Shown: positions 29,185 to 38,755 of the stretch, piece after piece | Numbering within the stretch: position 1 is the stretch's first letter | Layout: every line of letters starts with the position of its first letter | NCBI GenBank assembly: GCA_016713365.1 | Contig: JADJPG010000010.1 | Coordinates: 1-64,000, forward strand | Source of the DNA: Verrucomicrobiota bacterium | GTDB lineage: Bacteria; Verrucomicrobiota; Verrucomicrobiia; Limisphaerales; JADJPG01 | DNA: 64,000 bases | Reading direction: 5' to 3' | Made by a program: the position numbers and the translations under genes | Notes under the pieces: model-generated | Database searches by the model: none | The model's input: the letters and a program-made list of their open reading frames with translations, nothing else | Told to the model about the DNA's origin: nothing

Positions 29185-30534
29185 AGCCCACCAACTCCCG
29201 CATCGGCTGGAGGCCGTGATCGACGAGGAACTGCGGGCGGCCGGTCAGGTCGGTCACGGTCGTCTTGTTCACGTCGATGCCGAGGTTGTGATACATCGTC
29301 GCGAAAACTTCGCCGAACTGCACCGGGCGTTCGTTCGCTTCGCCGCCGAGACGATCCGTCGCGCCGATAACCTGCCCGTGCTTCATGGCGCCGCCCGCGA
29401 GCATCGCGCAACTGACGCGCGGCCAGTGATCGCGTCCGCCGTCTTTGTTGATCGTGGGCGTCCGGCCGAACTCACCCCAGACGATCACACTCACGTCCTT
29501 GTCGAGACCGCGCTGATGCAGGTCTTCGATCAACGCGCTCACGCCACGATCGAGCAGCGGCAAGTCCTGACGCAGCGCGCCGAAATTATCGCCGTGATGA
29601 TCCCAGCGGCTGAAAGCCAGCGTCACGCAGCGCGCACCCGCCTCCACGAGACGCCGGGCGATGAGCATGTGCTCCATCATCTTCGGACCGCCGTCGTCGC
29701 GATTCTTCGGGTCGCCTTTGCCGTAGCTTTCGCGCACGCGCTTGTCTTCCTTCTCAATGTCGAGCGCGTCGAGGAGCTTGCTGGAAGTCAGAATGCCGAA
29801 CGCCTGTTCGTTGAACGCATCAAGGCCGCTCATCATGCCGCTGCCGTCGATGTCGCGGCGGAACTGGTCGAAGCTGGTGAGCAGATTGCGACGGTCGGCG
29901 AGGCGATCGAGCGTCACGCCGTTCAGCACCATGTCATCCTTGCCGCCGCCTTTGTTCGGCTGAAAGGGACTGTGCGCCGGCCCGAGGAATCCGGGTTCGC
30001 CCGTGCGCGCCAACGCATCTCGCCCATCTTTGGCGAGAGCCCGACGAACGGCGGGAGCGCGTTGTTGACCGGCCCCTGCACTTTGGAAAGCACCGCGCCC
30101 AGCGACGGCCAGCCGCCAGACGGTTGATTGCGATTCGGTCGACCGGTCAGGCATTGGAAAGCATCGTGATCATCGAATGCGCCGACCATCGAGCGGATGA
30201 TCGTCGCCTTGTCCATCTGCTTGGCCAGCAGCGGGAGATGTTCGCAAATCTGGATGCCGGGAACGTTCGTGCTGATGGGCTTGAACTCGCCGCGAACCTC
30301 CGAAGGCGCATCCATCTTCAGGTCGAACATGTCCTGATGGCTCGGGCCACCCGGCAGAAAAATCATGATGACCGCCTTGTGCGACCGCTTGATGCCGGAT
30401 GCCGCTTCGGCCTGAAGAATCTGCGGCAGAGAGAGTCCGCCGAGGCTAAGCGCACCAATCTTCAGGAAGTTGCGGCGGGAAACCCCGTCGCAGTAACCGG
30501 AGCGTTGTGGTTGTGATCCGAAGATGGTCAGCAT
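29183..30534 (-). CDS. DUF1501 Tat-exported protein, copy 3, frame-broken
   Basis: The N-terminal part (30534 down to about 30010) carries the Tat leader GVSRRNFLKIGALSLGGLSLP and the block VIMIFLPGGPSHQDMFDLK. The remainder is in another frame, from ARTGEPGFLGPAHSPFQ to LTGRPQFLVDHGLQPMREL. Adding one G at 30010-30011 gives KMGEMRWARTGEPGFLG. That aligns without gaps to KMGHVPWSDNGVAGFLG of copy 2, so the gene is otherwise intact. It is the first gene of the DUF1501 series and starts downstream of a 332-bp gap shared with the divergent oxidoreductase operon. Confidence 0.9.
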
Positions 30535-30866
30535 AAGCGTCGTAAAGCCATGAGGCTCGGGAGAATTTGACCGGGCTGTTTCTGACCCTATTCAAGCCAA
30601 TTTCGTGCCGAAGACAAGCGTCGAATCCGGCAAAAGGGAGCAGGGTTCGGTAAAAGAGGACAAGCCACGAATCCCCGTTTTGCCCGATCACTCCCGGGTG
30701 CATTTCTCCGGGCGAAGAACGTCAGTCAGCTTGCTGGTTCACCAGCAAATGTCTTGCGTCGAACAGATGAAGTGCTTGAATGCCGTTATCACCGGTTGTG
30801 TTCGGAGCATCCTTTCCGACGACCGATCTCTTGAAACGGTTCTATGCGCAACACGCAAAAGTCGTT
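30535..30866. promoter_or_regulatory. Divergent control region with an 18-bp palindrome
   Basis: This gap separates the divergent DUF1501 copy 3 and the pyruvate:ferredoxin oxidoreductase genes. No gene is evident in it. A perfect palindrome, TTGCTGGTTCACCAGCAA, at 30731-30748 lies 119 bp upstream of the oxidoreductase start and is a candidate operator or hairpin. No clear sigma-70 promoter could be assigned by eye. Confidence 0.4.
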
Positions 30867-32873
30867 ATGAGCAACGAGGCTAAACAAGTCCCCTACCCTG
30901 GCATCCCCACTACTTCCGACGGCGCTGGTGGCGTCGTTTGGGTCGACACCCACATCACCCACGGCGCGTGCGCGTATCCCATTACGTCTTCCACGACGAT
31001 GGGCACGGGCTACGAGACCGAGGTGTCCAATGGCAAAAAGAATCTCTGGGGCGACACCATCACCTTCGTGCAGCCGGAATCCGAGCATTCCGCCGCCACG
31101 ACCTGCGAAGGATTCGCGCTCGCGGGCGGTCGCGTGACGAACTTCACCTCCGGCCAGGGCCTAGTACTGATGAAGGAGGTGCTCTACACCATTTCCGGTA
31201 AGCGCCTGCCCATCGTCTTTCACATCGGCGCGCGCGCGCTCACGTCGCATTCGCTGAACGTTCACTGCGGTCACGACGACGTCATGAGCGTCGCGGATTG
31301 CGGCTGGGGAATCCTCTTCGGCCGCAACGCCCAGGAAGCCTGCGACCTCGCGCTGATTTCCCGTCGCGCGGCGGAAACGTGCGAGACGCCGTTCATGAAC
31401 GTGCAGGACGGCTTCCTCACCACGCACACGATCGAGAACGTCTTGCTGCCCGAACCGGAATTCATGAAAGCCTACATGGGCGACCCGATCGACAAGCTCC
31501 GCTGCCTTTTCGATCCGCGGAACCCCATCATGACCGGTGTCGTGCAGAACCAGGATTCATACATGAAGGGCAAGATCGCCCAGCGCCATTTCTACGACCA
31601 GGTTCCAGCCGCCGTGCAGGAGGCGATGGATGAGTTCTACAAGAACACCGGCCGCCGTTATCAGATGGTCGATTGCTACCGGATGGAAGACGCCGACTTC
31701 GCCATCGTGGGCATGGGCGGCATGATGGAAACCGCGCAGGCTGCCGCCGATTACATGCGGGAGGAGATGGGCCTGCAGGTTGGCGTCGTTCACGTGACGT
31801 CCTTCGCACCGTTCCCGTCCACACAACTCGTCGCCGCGCTGAAGGACGTAAAAGCCTTCACCGTCGTCGAGCGCATGGATAATCCGCTCGCGCAATCCAA
31901 CCCGCTGGTGCAAGGCATCAAGGCCGCCTTCGCCGACGCGCTGATCGGCCTGAGCAGCGGTTCCAACGGCGAGTTCAAGTATCCGGCCATCACGTCCATC
32001 CCGAAGATTTATTCGTCGTCCGCCGGCCTTGGTTCACGCGACGTGCGCGGCGGTCACTTCATCTCGCTCGTGAAGAACATGCTCGCGGATCAGCCGCGCG
32101 AATTCTCCGTGCTCGGCGTGAAGCACTCCCTCGCGCTCGCCGACGGTGAAGACCCGGACCTGCGTCCAGACGGCGCGTTCTCCATGCGCGGCCATTCGGT
32201 CGGCGGCTTCGGCAGCGTCACCACGAACAAGCTCATCGCCGGGTTCGTCGGCGAGTTGTTCAACCTCCACGTGCAGGCGTATCCGAAATACGGCTCCGAA
32301 AAGAAGGGTTTGCCCACGACTTATTATCTCACCGTCGCTGACGCGCACATCCGCACGCACAGTGAGTTGAACTACGTCGAGTTCATCCCACTGAACGACG
32401 TGAACGCCTTCAACCTCGGCAACCCGCTCGACGGCATCGCGAGCGACGGCAGCGTGTTCATCCAGAGCCCGGAGACGGATCCCGCGAACGTCTGGCGTGA
32501 CATCCCGGCCTACGGCCAGAAGCTCATCCGCAACAAGCGGCTGAAAGTTTACTATCTCGACACCGTGAAGATCGCGAAGGAGATCGCGACCGATGCCGAT
32601 CTCCAGCAGCGCATGCAAGGCGTCTGCCTCGTCGGCATCTTCATCAAAGTCACGCCCTTCGCCGCGCGCGCCCGCATGGGCGACGAGCAGGTGCTCGAAT
32701 CCGTCGAGAAATACATCCGCAAATACTTCGGCAAACGCGGCGAACACGTCGTGCAGGAAAACCTGAAGTGCGTGCGCGAAGGCCTGAAGAACGTAATGAG
32801 CATCCCCCACGAAATCATCGTCAACGGCGCTCCGGTGGCGAAGGCGAAGGACGAAGTGGTGTTTGCGAAGTAA
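30867..32873 (+). CDS. 2-oxoacid (probably pyruvate):ferredoxin oxidoreductase, alpha/gamma-domain subunit
   Basis: The start at MSNEAKQVPYPGIPTTSDG was preferred because the upstream 29 codons are not family-like. The protein (about 668 aa) holds the PFOR domain I pyrimidine-binding region (CAYPITSSTTMGTGYETE), the domain II section (VGMGGMMETAQAAADYMRE), and a C-terminal gamma domain (GGFGSVTTNKLIAGFVGEL). The enzyme decarboxylates pyruvate with CoA and ferredoxin to give acetyl-CoA, CO2 and reduced ferredoxin. In single-chain PFOR these domains continue into ferredoxin and TPP domains; here those are in the next gene, 31 bp downstream. Substrate choice among 2-oxoacids is inferred from overall PFOR-like similarity. 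Confidence 0.88.
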   Translation: MSNEAKQVPYPGIPTTSDGAGGVVWVDTHITHGACAYPITSSTTMGTGYETEVSNGKKNLWGDTITFVQPESEHSAATTCEGFALAGGRVTNFTSGQGLVLMKEVLYTISGKRLPIVFHIGARALTSHSLNVHCGHDDVMSVADCGWGILFGRNAQEACDLALISRRAAETCETPFMNVQDGFLTTHTIENVLLPEPEFMKAYMGDPIDKLRCLFDPRNPIMTGVVQNQDSYMKGKIAQRHFYDQVPAAVQEAMDEFYKNTGRRYQMVDCYRMEDADFAIVGMGGMMETAQAAADYMREEMGLQVGVVHVTSFAPFPSTQLVAALKDVKAFTVVERMDNPLAQSNPLVQGIKAAFADALIGLSSGSNGEFKYPAITSIPKIYSSSAGLGSRDVRGGHFISLVKNMLADQPREFSVLGVKHSLALADGEDPDLRPDGAFSMRGHSVGGFGSVTTNKLIAGFVGELFNLHVQAYPKYGSEKKGLPTTYYLTVADAHIRTHSELNYVEFIPLNDVNAFNLGNPLDGIASDGSVFIQSPETDPANVWRDIPAYGQKLIRNKRLKVYYLDTVKIAKEIATDADLQQRMQGVCLVGIFIKVTPFAARARMGDEQVLESVEKYIRKYFGKRGEHVVQENLKCVREGLKNVMSIPHEIIVNGAPVAKAKDEVVFAK

Positions 32874-32904
32874 TTTCCGGAGAAACCGCGAGAACCAAAA
32901 AACT

Positions 32905-34506
32905 ATGCCTCCTACGCTTGAAACTCCGACGGCCCAACGCGTCAACCGCGTTCCGATCACCAACGATGTCCTCGACGTGCAGGACTTCAACGAACGCATC
33001 GTCGGCGCCTACAACGACGGCTCTGCTGAACTTGGCCTGCCCGCCGACACCTCGACCCTGCGCTCGTTCATCCCCGCCGGCACCGGCGTGTTGCGCGACT
33101 TCTCCTACATCGCGCCCGAGATTCCGCTGCTCAACAGCGAGAACTGCGTCGGCTGCATGGAGTGCGTGACCGAATGCCCGGACACCGCGATTCTCGGCAA
33201 GGTCGTGCCCAAGGCGAAGCTCGAGGCCGAGCTGGAAAAAATCTCCGACCCCGCCGAACGCGAGCATTACCGCAAGCAGTTCGGCAAGACCACGAAGTAT
33301 TGGAACGTCTACGAGAAGAAGGGCGCGGAGCCCGGCTACTTCGGCATCTTCATCGACCCCACGAAGTGCAAGGGCTGCGCCGAGTGCGTGGACGCGTGCG
33401 GCAATCACGGCGCGCTCTCAATGCTGAAGAAGGACGAGCCCACGCTCAAGCGCTTCCAGCGCACCTGGGGCTTCTACAAGCGCATGCCGGAGACGCCGAA
33501 GGAATTCATCAACGAACGCCTGCTCAGCGACATGATGCTCGCCGAACGTTCCCTGCTCTACGTCGGCGGTGCCGGCTCCTGCATGGGTTGCGGCGAAGGC
33601 ACCGCGCTCCGCATGATGCTCGCGGCGACCGGCTTCGTTTACGGCAAGGAAAACATCGGCATCGTCAACTCGACGGGTTGCTCGACGGTTTATGCCTCCA
33701 CGTATCCTTACAATCCGTATCTCGTGCCGTGGACGAATTCGCTCTTCGAGAACGCGCCCGCCGACGCGATGGGCATCCGCGCGCGCTGGGATCAGATGGG
33801 CTGGAACGACAAGAAGCTTTGGGTCATCGGCGGCGACGGCGCGATGCTCGACATCGGTTTCCAGTCGCTCAGCCGCATGCTCGCGTCCGGCATGAACATC
33901 AAGGTGCTCGTGCTCGACACGCAGGTTTACTCGAACACCGGCGGCCAATCATCCACCGCGACCTTCATGGGCCAGAACACGAAGTTCTCCGTCCACGGCA
34001 AGGTCATCCCCGGCAAGGTGGAGCGCCGCAAGGAGCTCGCCCAGATCTGCATGATGCACCCGAACACCTTCGTGGCGCAGACCAGTTGCGCGATGCCAAA
34101 CCACTTCTACAAAGCCATCATGGCCGCGAACGAATTCGACGGCCCGGCGGTGGTCAGCGTCTACACCACGTGCCAGCCCGAGCACGGCGTCGGCGACAAC
34201 ATGGCCGCGCAGCAAAGCAAGCTGGCTGTCGATACGCGCACCTTCCCCGTGCTGATGTATGACCCGAGCAAGGGCTCGAAGATCGCGGAGCGCCTGAGCC
34301 TTCAGGGTAATCCCTCGCCGAAGGAAGATTGGTTCAAGGATCCGAAGACGGGCGAGCTGTTCGACTTCGTGATGTTCGCCCGCAGCGAAGGCCGATTCTC
34401 GAAGCACTTCGACAAGGACGGCACCCCGAGCGAAACCATCCTCCGCGCCAAGCAGGAACGCCTCGACAACTGGCGCACGCTGCAGGAACTGGCGGGGATT
34501 ATCTGA
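32905..34506 (+). CDS. 2-oxoacid (probably pyruvate):ferredoxin oxidoreductase, ferredoxin/TPP-domain subunit
   Basis: The start is MPPTLETPTAQRVNRVPITN. Two 4Fe-4S motifs follow, CVGCMECVTECP at about residue 82 and CKGCAECVDACG at about residue 155. The TPP-binding beta domain has CMGCGEGTALR, STGCSTVYASTYPYNPY, GGDGAMLDIGFQSLSRML and DTQVYSNTGGQSSTATFMG, all strongly PFOR-like. It corresponds to domains V and VI of the single-chain enzyme. Together with the preceding gene it forms a complete two-subunit oxidoreductase. A strong terminator follows, ending the operon. Confidence 0.9.
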   Translation: MPPTLETPTAQRVNRVPITNDVLDVQDFNERIVGAYNDGSAELGLPADTSTLRSFIPAGTGVLRDFSYIAPEIPLLNSENCVGCMECVTECPDTAILGKVVPKAKLEAELEKISDPAEREHYRKQFGKTTKYWNVYEKKGAEPGYFGIFIDPTKCKGCAECVDACGNHGALSMLKKDEPTLKRFQRTWGFYKRMPETPKEFINERLLSDMMLAERSLLYVGGAGSCMGCGEGTALRMMLAATGFVYGKENIGIVNSTGCSTVYASTYPYNPYLVPWTNSLFENAPADAMGIRARWDQMGWNDKKLWVIGGDGAMLDIGFQSLSRMLASGMNIKVLVLDTQVYSNTGGQSSTATFMGQNTKFSVHGKVIPGKVERRKELAQICMMHPNTFVAQTSCAMPNHFYKAIMAANEFDGPAVVSVYTTCQPEHGVGDNMAAQQSKLAVDTRTFPVLMYDPSKGSKIAERLSLQGNPSPKEDWFKDPKTGELFDFVMFARSEGRFSKHFDKDGTPSETILRAKQERLDNWRTLQELAGII

Positions 34507-34550
34507 CTGTGCGCGGGCGTCGCCCGGCAGGTCCTACTCTTCAATGACAC

Positions 34551-34576
34551 AAGGCCGGGCGTTGCCCGGCCTTTTC
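34551..34576 (+). terminator. Rho-independent terminator
   Basis: A perfect 10-bp stem (AAGGCCGGGC with GCCCGGCCTT, GTT loop) is followed by TTC, 45 bp past the oxidoreductase operon. Confidence 0.85.
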
Positions 34577-34585
34577 ATTCCACCA

Positions 34586-35389
34586 TCAACCGCCGATCAA
34601 CTCGCGCACCTTCGGCCCGATCTCCCCGCCGCGCATCAGGGATTCGCCGACGAGGATCGCGCCCGAGCCGCAGGCTTTGAGGCGCTCCACATCGGCGCGG
34701 CTGAAGATGCCACTTTCGGCGACGAGCAGTTTTTCCCGACCACCCGGACTCGCCCAAAGCTTCTGCGCGAGCCGTTCAGTCGTGGCGAGGTCCACCTTGA
34801 AGGATTTCAGATCGCGGTTATTCACGCCAATGAGCTGGGCGTTCGCCGCCAGAGCGCGGTCGAGCTCCGCTTCGTCGTGAACCTCCACCAGTGCCGCCAG
34901 TCCCGCCGCCGAGGCCAGCGCCTGGTAATCGCGGAGCTGCTGGTCATCGAGGATCGCCACAATGAGCAGTATGGCGTCCGCGCCCCATTCAATGGCTTCG
35001 AGGATCTGCCGCTCGTCGATGATGAAATCCTTGCGCAGCAGCGGCACCTTCACCGCCTCGCGAATCTGCCGGAGATAATCGAGCGAGCCTTGGAAGAACT
35101 TCTCGTCCGTCAGCACGGACAGGCAGCTCGCGCCCGCCGCTTCGTATTCGCGCGCAATGCGCACCGGCTCGAAGTTCTTGCAAATCACGCCCTTGGACGG
35201 CGACGCCTTCTTCACTTCAGCGATGAGCGCCACGTCACCACGTCGCGGCGAACGCAACGCGGCGAGAAAGTCACGCCGCTCATTGCGCTCCAGCATGGCA
35301 TCCGACAAATCGCCTGCCGCAATCCGGCGCTCCGGCAACGCGGCGACTTCGATTCGTTTCTGGGCGACGATGGTGTCGAGGATGTTCAT
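34586..35389 (-). CDS. trpC: Indole-3-glycerol phosphate synthase
   Basis: The 267-residue TIM barrel closes CdRP to indole-3-glycerol phosphate in tryptophan synthesis. Signatures include MNILDTIVAQKRIEVA, the catalytic-lysine strand LIAEVKKASPSKGVI, SVLTDEKFFQGS, VPLLRKDFIID, LIGVNNRDLKSF, VAESGIFSRADVERL and GAILVGESLMR. It is the only trp gene in the window. It is downstream of prfB with a 3-bp gap, so the two probably share a transcript. Confidence 0.95.
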   Translation of the reverse strand: MNILDTIVAQKRIEVAALPERRIAAGDLSDAMLERNERRDFLAALRSPRRGDVALIAEVKKASPSKGVICKNFEPVRIAREYEAAGASCLSVLTDEKFFQGSLDYLRQIREAVKVPLLRKDFIIDERQILEAIEWGADAILLIVAILDDQQLRDYQALASAAGLAALVEVHDEAELDRALAANAQLIGVNNRDLKSFKVDLATTERLAQKLWASPGGREKLLVAESGIFSRADVERLKACGSGAILVGESLMRGGEIGPKVRELIGG

Positions 35390-35392
35390 CGT

Positions 35393-36542
35393 TTACTCCT
35401 CCTCATCCTTCACGCCCTGTATGCGCTTGAGCGGGCAGCCAGCGCGGAGCCAGCCGTTGACGAACGGATCGAGGTCGCCATCCATCACACCCTGCACGTC
35501 GCTTGTCTGCACGCCGGTGCGGAGATCCTTCACCATGCGATACGGCTGGAAGACGTAGCTGCGAATCTGATTGCCCCAGCTCACGCTGCCCTTCTCGCCG
35601 TAAAACCGTTCCATCTCGCCCTTCGCCTGATCGAGTCGCAGCGCGTAGAGCTTCGAGATGAGCATCTGCAACGCGGTGGCTTCGTTCTGCGCCTGGCTGC
35701 GTTGAGCCTGCGATGCAGCAACGAGGCCGGTCGGCAAATGCGTGAGGCGCACGGCGGTTTCGACCTTGTTCACGTTCTGACCGCCCTTGCCTCCGGAGCG
35801 ATACGTGTCGCGCTGGAGTTCGCTCTTGGGAATCACAATGTCCGTCTCCATCAGGTCGCTCAGCTCGGCAATCGTATCCACGCTGGAGAAGCTCGTGTGA
35901 CGACGCTTGTTTGAGTCGAACGGCGAGATGCGCACGAGACGATGCACGCCGCGTTCGGCCTTGCAGAAGCCGTAGGCGTTGTCGCCCTCGACGCGAAACG
36001 TCACACTCTTCAGTCCGGCAGAATCTCCGGCGAGCGCGTCGGTGACTTCCCATTTCCAGCCGCGTGAATCGAACCAACGACCGTACATGCGCGAGAGCAT
36101 TTCCGCCCAGTCCTGCGCCTCAGTGCCGCCGGCACCGGCGTTGATGGTGAAGATGCAGTTGCACTTGTCGTGCGGACCATTGAGCAGGACGCGGAGTTCG
36201 AGCGCTTCAAGTTCCTTGAGTAGCTTCGTGGCGTCGGCGGACACCTCGATGGCGATCTTCGACTTGGACTCCTCCGCCTCGGCCTGGGCGAGCTCGACCA
36301 TCACATTGAGGTCGTCCAACTTCTTCTCGCCTTCAATCAGCGGGTCCATCCGTTTGCGAATGGAGGCGCCTTCATCGATCAGCTTCTGGGCCTGCTCGCG
36401 GTTGTTCCAGAAGGAATCCGCGGCCATCAGCGAGTCCAGCTCGCCCATCCTTTTTTTCAAGCTGGCGACGTCAAAGAAACCTCCGCAACTGGGAGATCTT
36501 TTCACCGGCGGCGGACAACTGCGTATGGATGACGTCGAACAT
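35393..36542 (-). CDS. prfB: Peptide chain release factor 2, with programmed +1 frameshift
   Basis: RF2 releases peptides at UGA and UAA. The ATG at 36542 opens MFDVIHTQLSAAGEKISQLR and continues RFL to an in-frame TGA at 36471-36473. The rest of RF2 (DVASLKKRMGELDSLMAADS onward) is in the +1 frame. It includes the GGQ tripeptide in SGGKGGQNVNKVETAVRL and, in the recognition domain, SPFDSNKRRHTSF. The slip site is CTT-TGA preceded by GGAGG, as in E. coli prfB. Low RF2 is expected to allow frameshifting and so autoregulate synthesis. Full length is about 382 residues. Confidence 0.96.
36471..36484 (-). other. prfB +1 recoding site
   Basis: On the reverse strand the site reads GGAGGTTTCTTTGA. 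The GGAGG is an internal Shine-Dalgarno placed three bases before the CTT slip codon, followed by the UGA stop. This is the arrangement found in classical RF2 autoregulation. Confidence 0.95.
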
Positions 36543-36731
36543 AGGCGGGGAGGCTACGACAGCGCGAAACCCAGCGCAAGTTCCCGCACGGCCCATTGAA
36601 TCAGGAAGAACCTTGACGCCTCCACGCGCCCCCAGTAATCACTCGCCCCGGAGAGCACGCTCAGGGCGCAGGGAATTTTCCTGTGCGACGCGATGCACTC
36701 ATTGCCGAACCATTCAAACCCGGAGTCCGCC

Positions 36732-37166
36732 ATGCCCAAGAAATCAACGCTCAATCCCGCCAAAGCCGCTGCCGCCGCACTCAACGCCGCAGCCGCGCCG
36801 CCCACGATCAAGAATGCCGTCTGGAGCAACAACAATGCGGCCTGCGTAAACACTTGGTTCTGCCTGAGCGCCCAAACACTCGGCCAGTTCGACGCTTCGT
36901 TCGACGACGCCGAGACGCTCCAAATGAACGAGCTCGCCTACTGGAATGATCTCGCCGGCCCGGACAATCGCGAAGTCGAGGCCGCTGCCCTCGCCGACAT
37001 CATGACCAAGCTCTTCACCAACATGCTCGGCGCGCGCTACGAAACCGGCCAGAACTATGCCTCCGCCGTCGTCGCCATGACCCTCATCCTCACCGACGCG
37101 AAGAAGACGGTGTGCGAATTCGCCGCCGTCGTCGACGAACTCCACTGCTTCACCACCGAACGCTGA
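36732..37166 (+). CDS. Hypothetical protein, 144 aa
   Basis: The start MPKKSTLNPAKAAAAALNAAAAPP gives an Ala/Pro-rich, basic tail followed by a helical region. Other landmarks are ACVNTWFCLSAQTLGQFD and ALADIMTKLFTNMLGARYETG, with two Cys near the middle. No signal peptide is obvious and no family is recognised. The next gene starts four bases after its stop, so the two are translated as an operon. Its partner is a likely outer-membrane protein, suggesting an envelope or secretion link. Confidence 0.6.
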   Translation: MPKKSTLNPAKAAAAALNAAAAPPTIKNAVWSNNNAACVNTWFCLSAQTLGQFDASFDDAETLQMNELAYWNDLAGPDNREVEAAALADIMTKLFTNMLGARYETGQNYASAVVAMTLILTDAKKTVCEFAAVVDELHCFTTER

Positions 37167-37169
37167 ATC

Positions 37170-38377
37170 ATGAATGCTCGCACACCTTCCCCTGTCGCTC
37201 GTCTCGCCTGCGCTTTCGCGCTGGCCATTCTCGCCAGCGGAGCCTTCGCGCCATCCGTCCAGGCACAAGCCACCACGAACAGCATTCCGCTGAACCGCGT
37301 TCCGGCGAAGGTTCTCAGCGCTCTCGGCGATCAGGATACTTTCAACGCGCTCGCCCAGCCGCTCATGCAGCGCGTGCTCCAGACCACGCACACGAACGCG
37401 CTGCTCGGCTTCATCAATGACTGGAACCTGCGCCCGAAATTCTTTCACGCCCGGACGGTGCTTCGGACGACGCCGTGCTCGGTCTCGAATATCACTTCCA
37501 GAAATCCATCGCCAACCGGGTGTTCGATGACTCCTGGAAAAACCCGATGGGCATCTCGCTCGCCTTCGAAGCGCAGGGCGACATCGCCGTGGAAGCGAAG
37601 AAGAATCCGAACAACCTGCTGGAGACGAGCGCGCAGCTTCACCTCTTCCAGGGCATCGGCGGCATCGATCCGACTTACGCCAGTTCAGAAGCAGCTGGCG
37701 CGGAGTTTCAGCAAGCTCTCATGCAGAACATGCAGGACCAGGAATTCGCCGCTGGCCGCGGCAAAGCCTACAGCGAGTTGGCGCGCAAGCTGACCGCGCA
37801 CATGGCGCCGCAGTTTTTCTGGGATCTCGCCGGCCACGCCACGCTGGAAGCCGACCAGCAATTCCACGACAAGCAATGGGCTTACGGCGGCAAGCTCTCG
37901 TTCGCCTTCCGCGACTGGCGCGCGCAATCCCGCGCCGGCTGGTTCAACGTGTTTGATTACCCGTTCGCGGCGATTCGCTGGCTAGTAGAGAAGGAGGATT
38001 TCCAACCCTCCGGCCGCGTGTTTCCGTCCGTCGTGCTCGGGCTCGATCTCGTCGATGGCTCGGACAACGACACGCGCATCGCCATCGATCCGGACACCGA
38101 CGCCTTCCCGCGCGGTCGGGCCGAACTGGCCTTCAAGACGCGCGTGCTTCGATGGCAGGAACGCCCGCTCTACTTCAGCGCCGCGTATCGTTACTTCCAG
38201 GAATTCAGCGCCTCCAGCGCCATCAAAGCCGCCGACCTCGATCGCTCCGAGTATTTCGTGATGCGAATGGACCTGCCCTACCGCTTCAACCTCAGCTACG
38301 CCACCGGCAAGCTCCCGCTCGACGCGGACAGCGACAACGTCTACGCGATTGGCTGGGCGCTGAACTTAACCCGGTAA
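37170..38377 (+). CDS. Probable outer-membrane beta-barrel protein, frame-broken
   Basis: The first reading has a clear signal peptide, MNARTPSPVARLACAFALAI, followed by NRVPAKVLSALGDQDTFNA. After about 37452 the frame shifts and continues DGASDDAVLGLEYHFQKS to the end. Adding one G in the GG of CCCGGAC fuses both parts into about 403 residues. The C-terminal half has alternating aromatic strands (WAYGGKLSFAFRDWRAQSR, YFSAAYRYFQEF, LPYRFNLSYATGK) and ends WALNLTR, which suits an outer-membrane barrel. The family is not recognised. It is translationally coupled to the upstream 144-aa gene. Confidence 0.7.
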
Positions 38378-38755
38378 TGGCTCGCGACAATAGTTAGGTC
38401 TGAAGTTCCCTTTAGAGCGGACTTGCGCTGAGTATCTACCGTGAGCTATTCCAGACGGACATACACATCTCGCGGCTACCCACTGGCGATTATGGAAAAA
38501 GTGCTCAAGACATTTATGAATGCCTCGGTGATTCGGGCTGCAGCATCCAGTCCGGAGGGCGGGGTGATGCCTAATCGTCGGTATTCGCGCTTCGTCGTCG
38601 CCCGACTGGGCAAGCTGGTCCCTTTGGGAGTGGGCGGGATTGTGCGCACTCGTCACTCCATTGCCCAAGTCACCTAAATCTTCTGGCAAGGGGCCCCTTC
38701 TCGTTTTCGCCGATCTCAACCGCACCAGGGCAATGGTTAAACGACGGCGGTCTCT
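38378..38755. other. Intergenic stretch without a supported gene
   Basis: This 378-bp convergent gap lies between the barrel protein and the zinc-ribbon gene. A 78-codon plus-strand frame exists at 38441-38677 but shows no protein-like features. I see no RNA gene, repeat or convincing terminator; AAGGGGCCCCTT at about 38690 is a perfect palindrome without a loop. Confidence 0.4.

Noticed and set aside
24353..29370. Long plus-strand frames of 490-755 codons antisense to the DUF1549/DUF1553 and DUF1501 genes
   Set aside because: They are shadows of high-GC genes; they have His/Arg-rich compositions and no family motifs, while the reverse strand encodes clear conserved proteins.
32034..32999. 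A 321-codon reverse frame antisense to the oxidoreductase subunit
   Set aside because: Composition is Val/Asp/His-rich with no motif; the plus strand carries the conserved enzyme.
38441..38677. A 78-codon plus-strand frame in the convergent gap
   Set aside because: No leader, motif or conserved feature; low-complexity match to chance.
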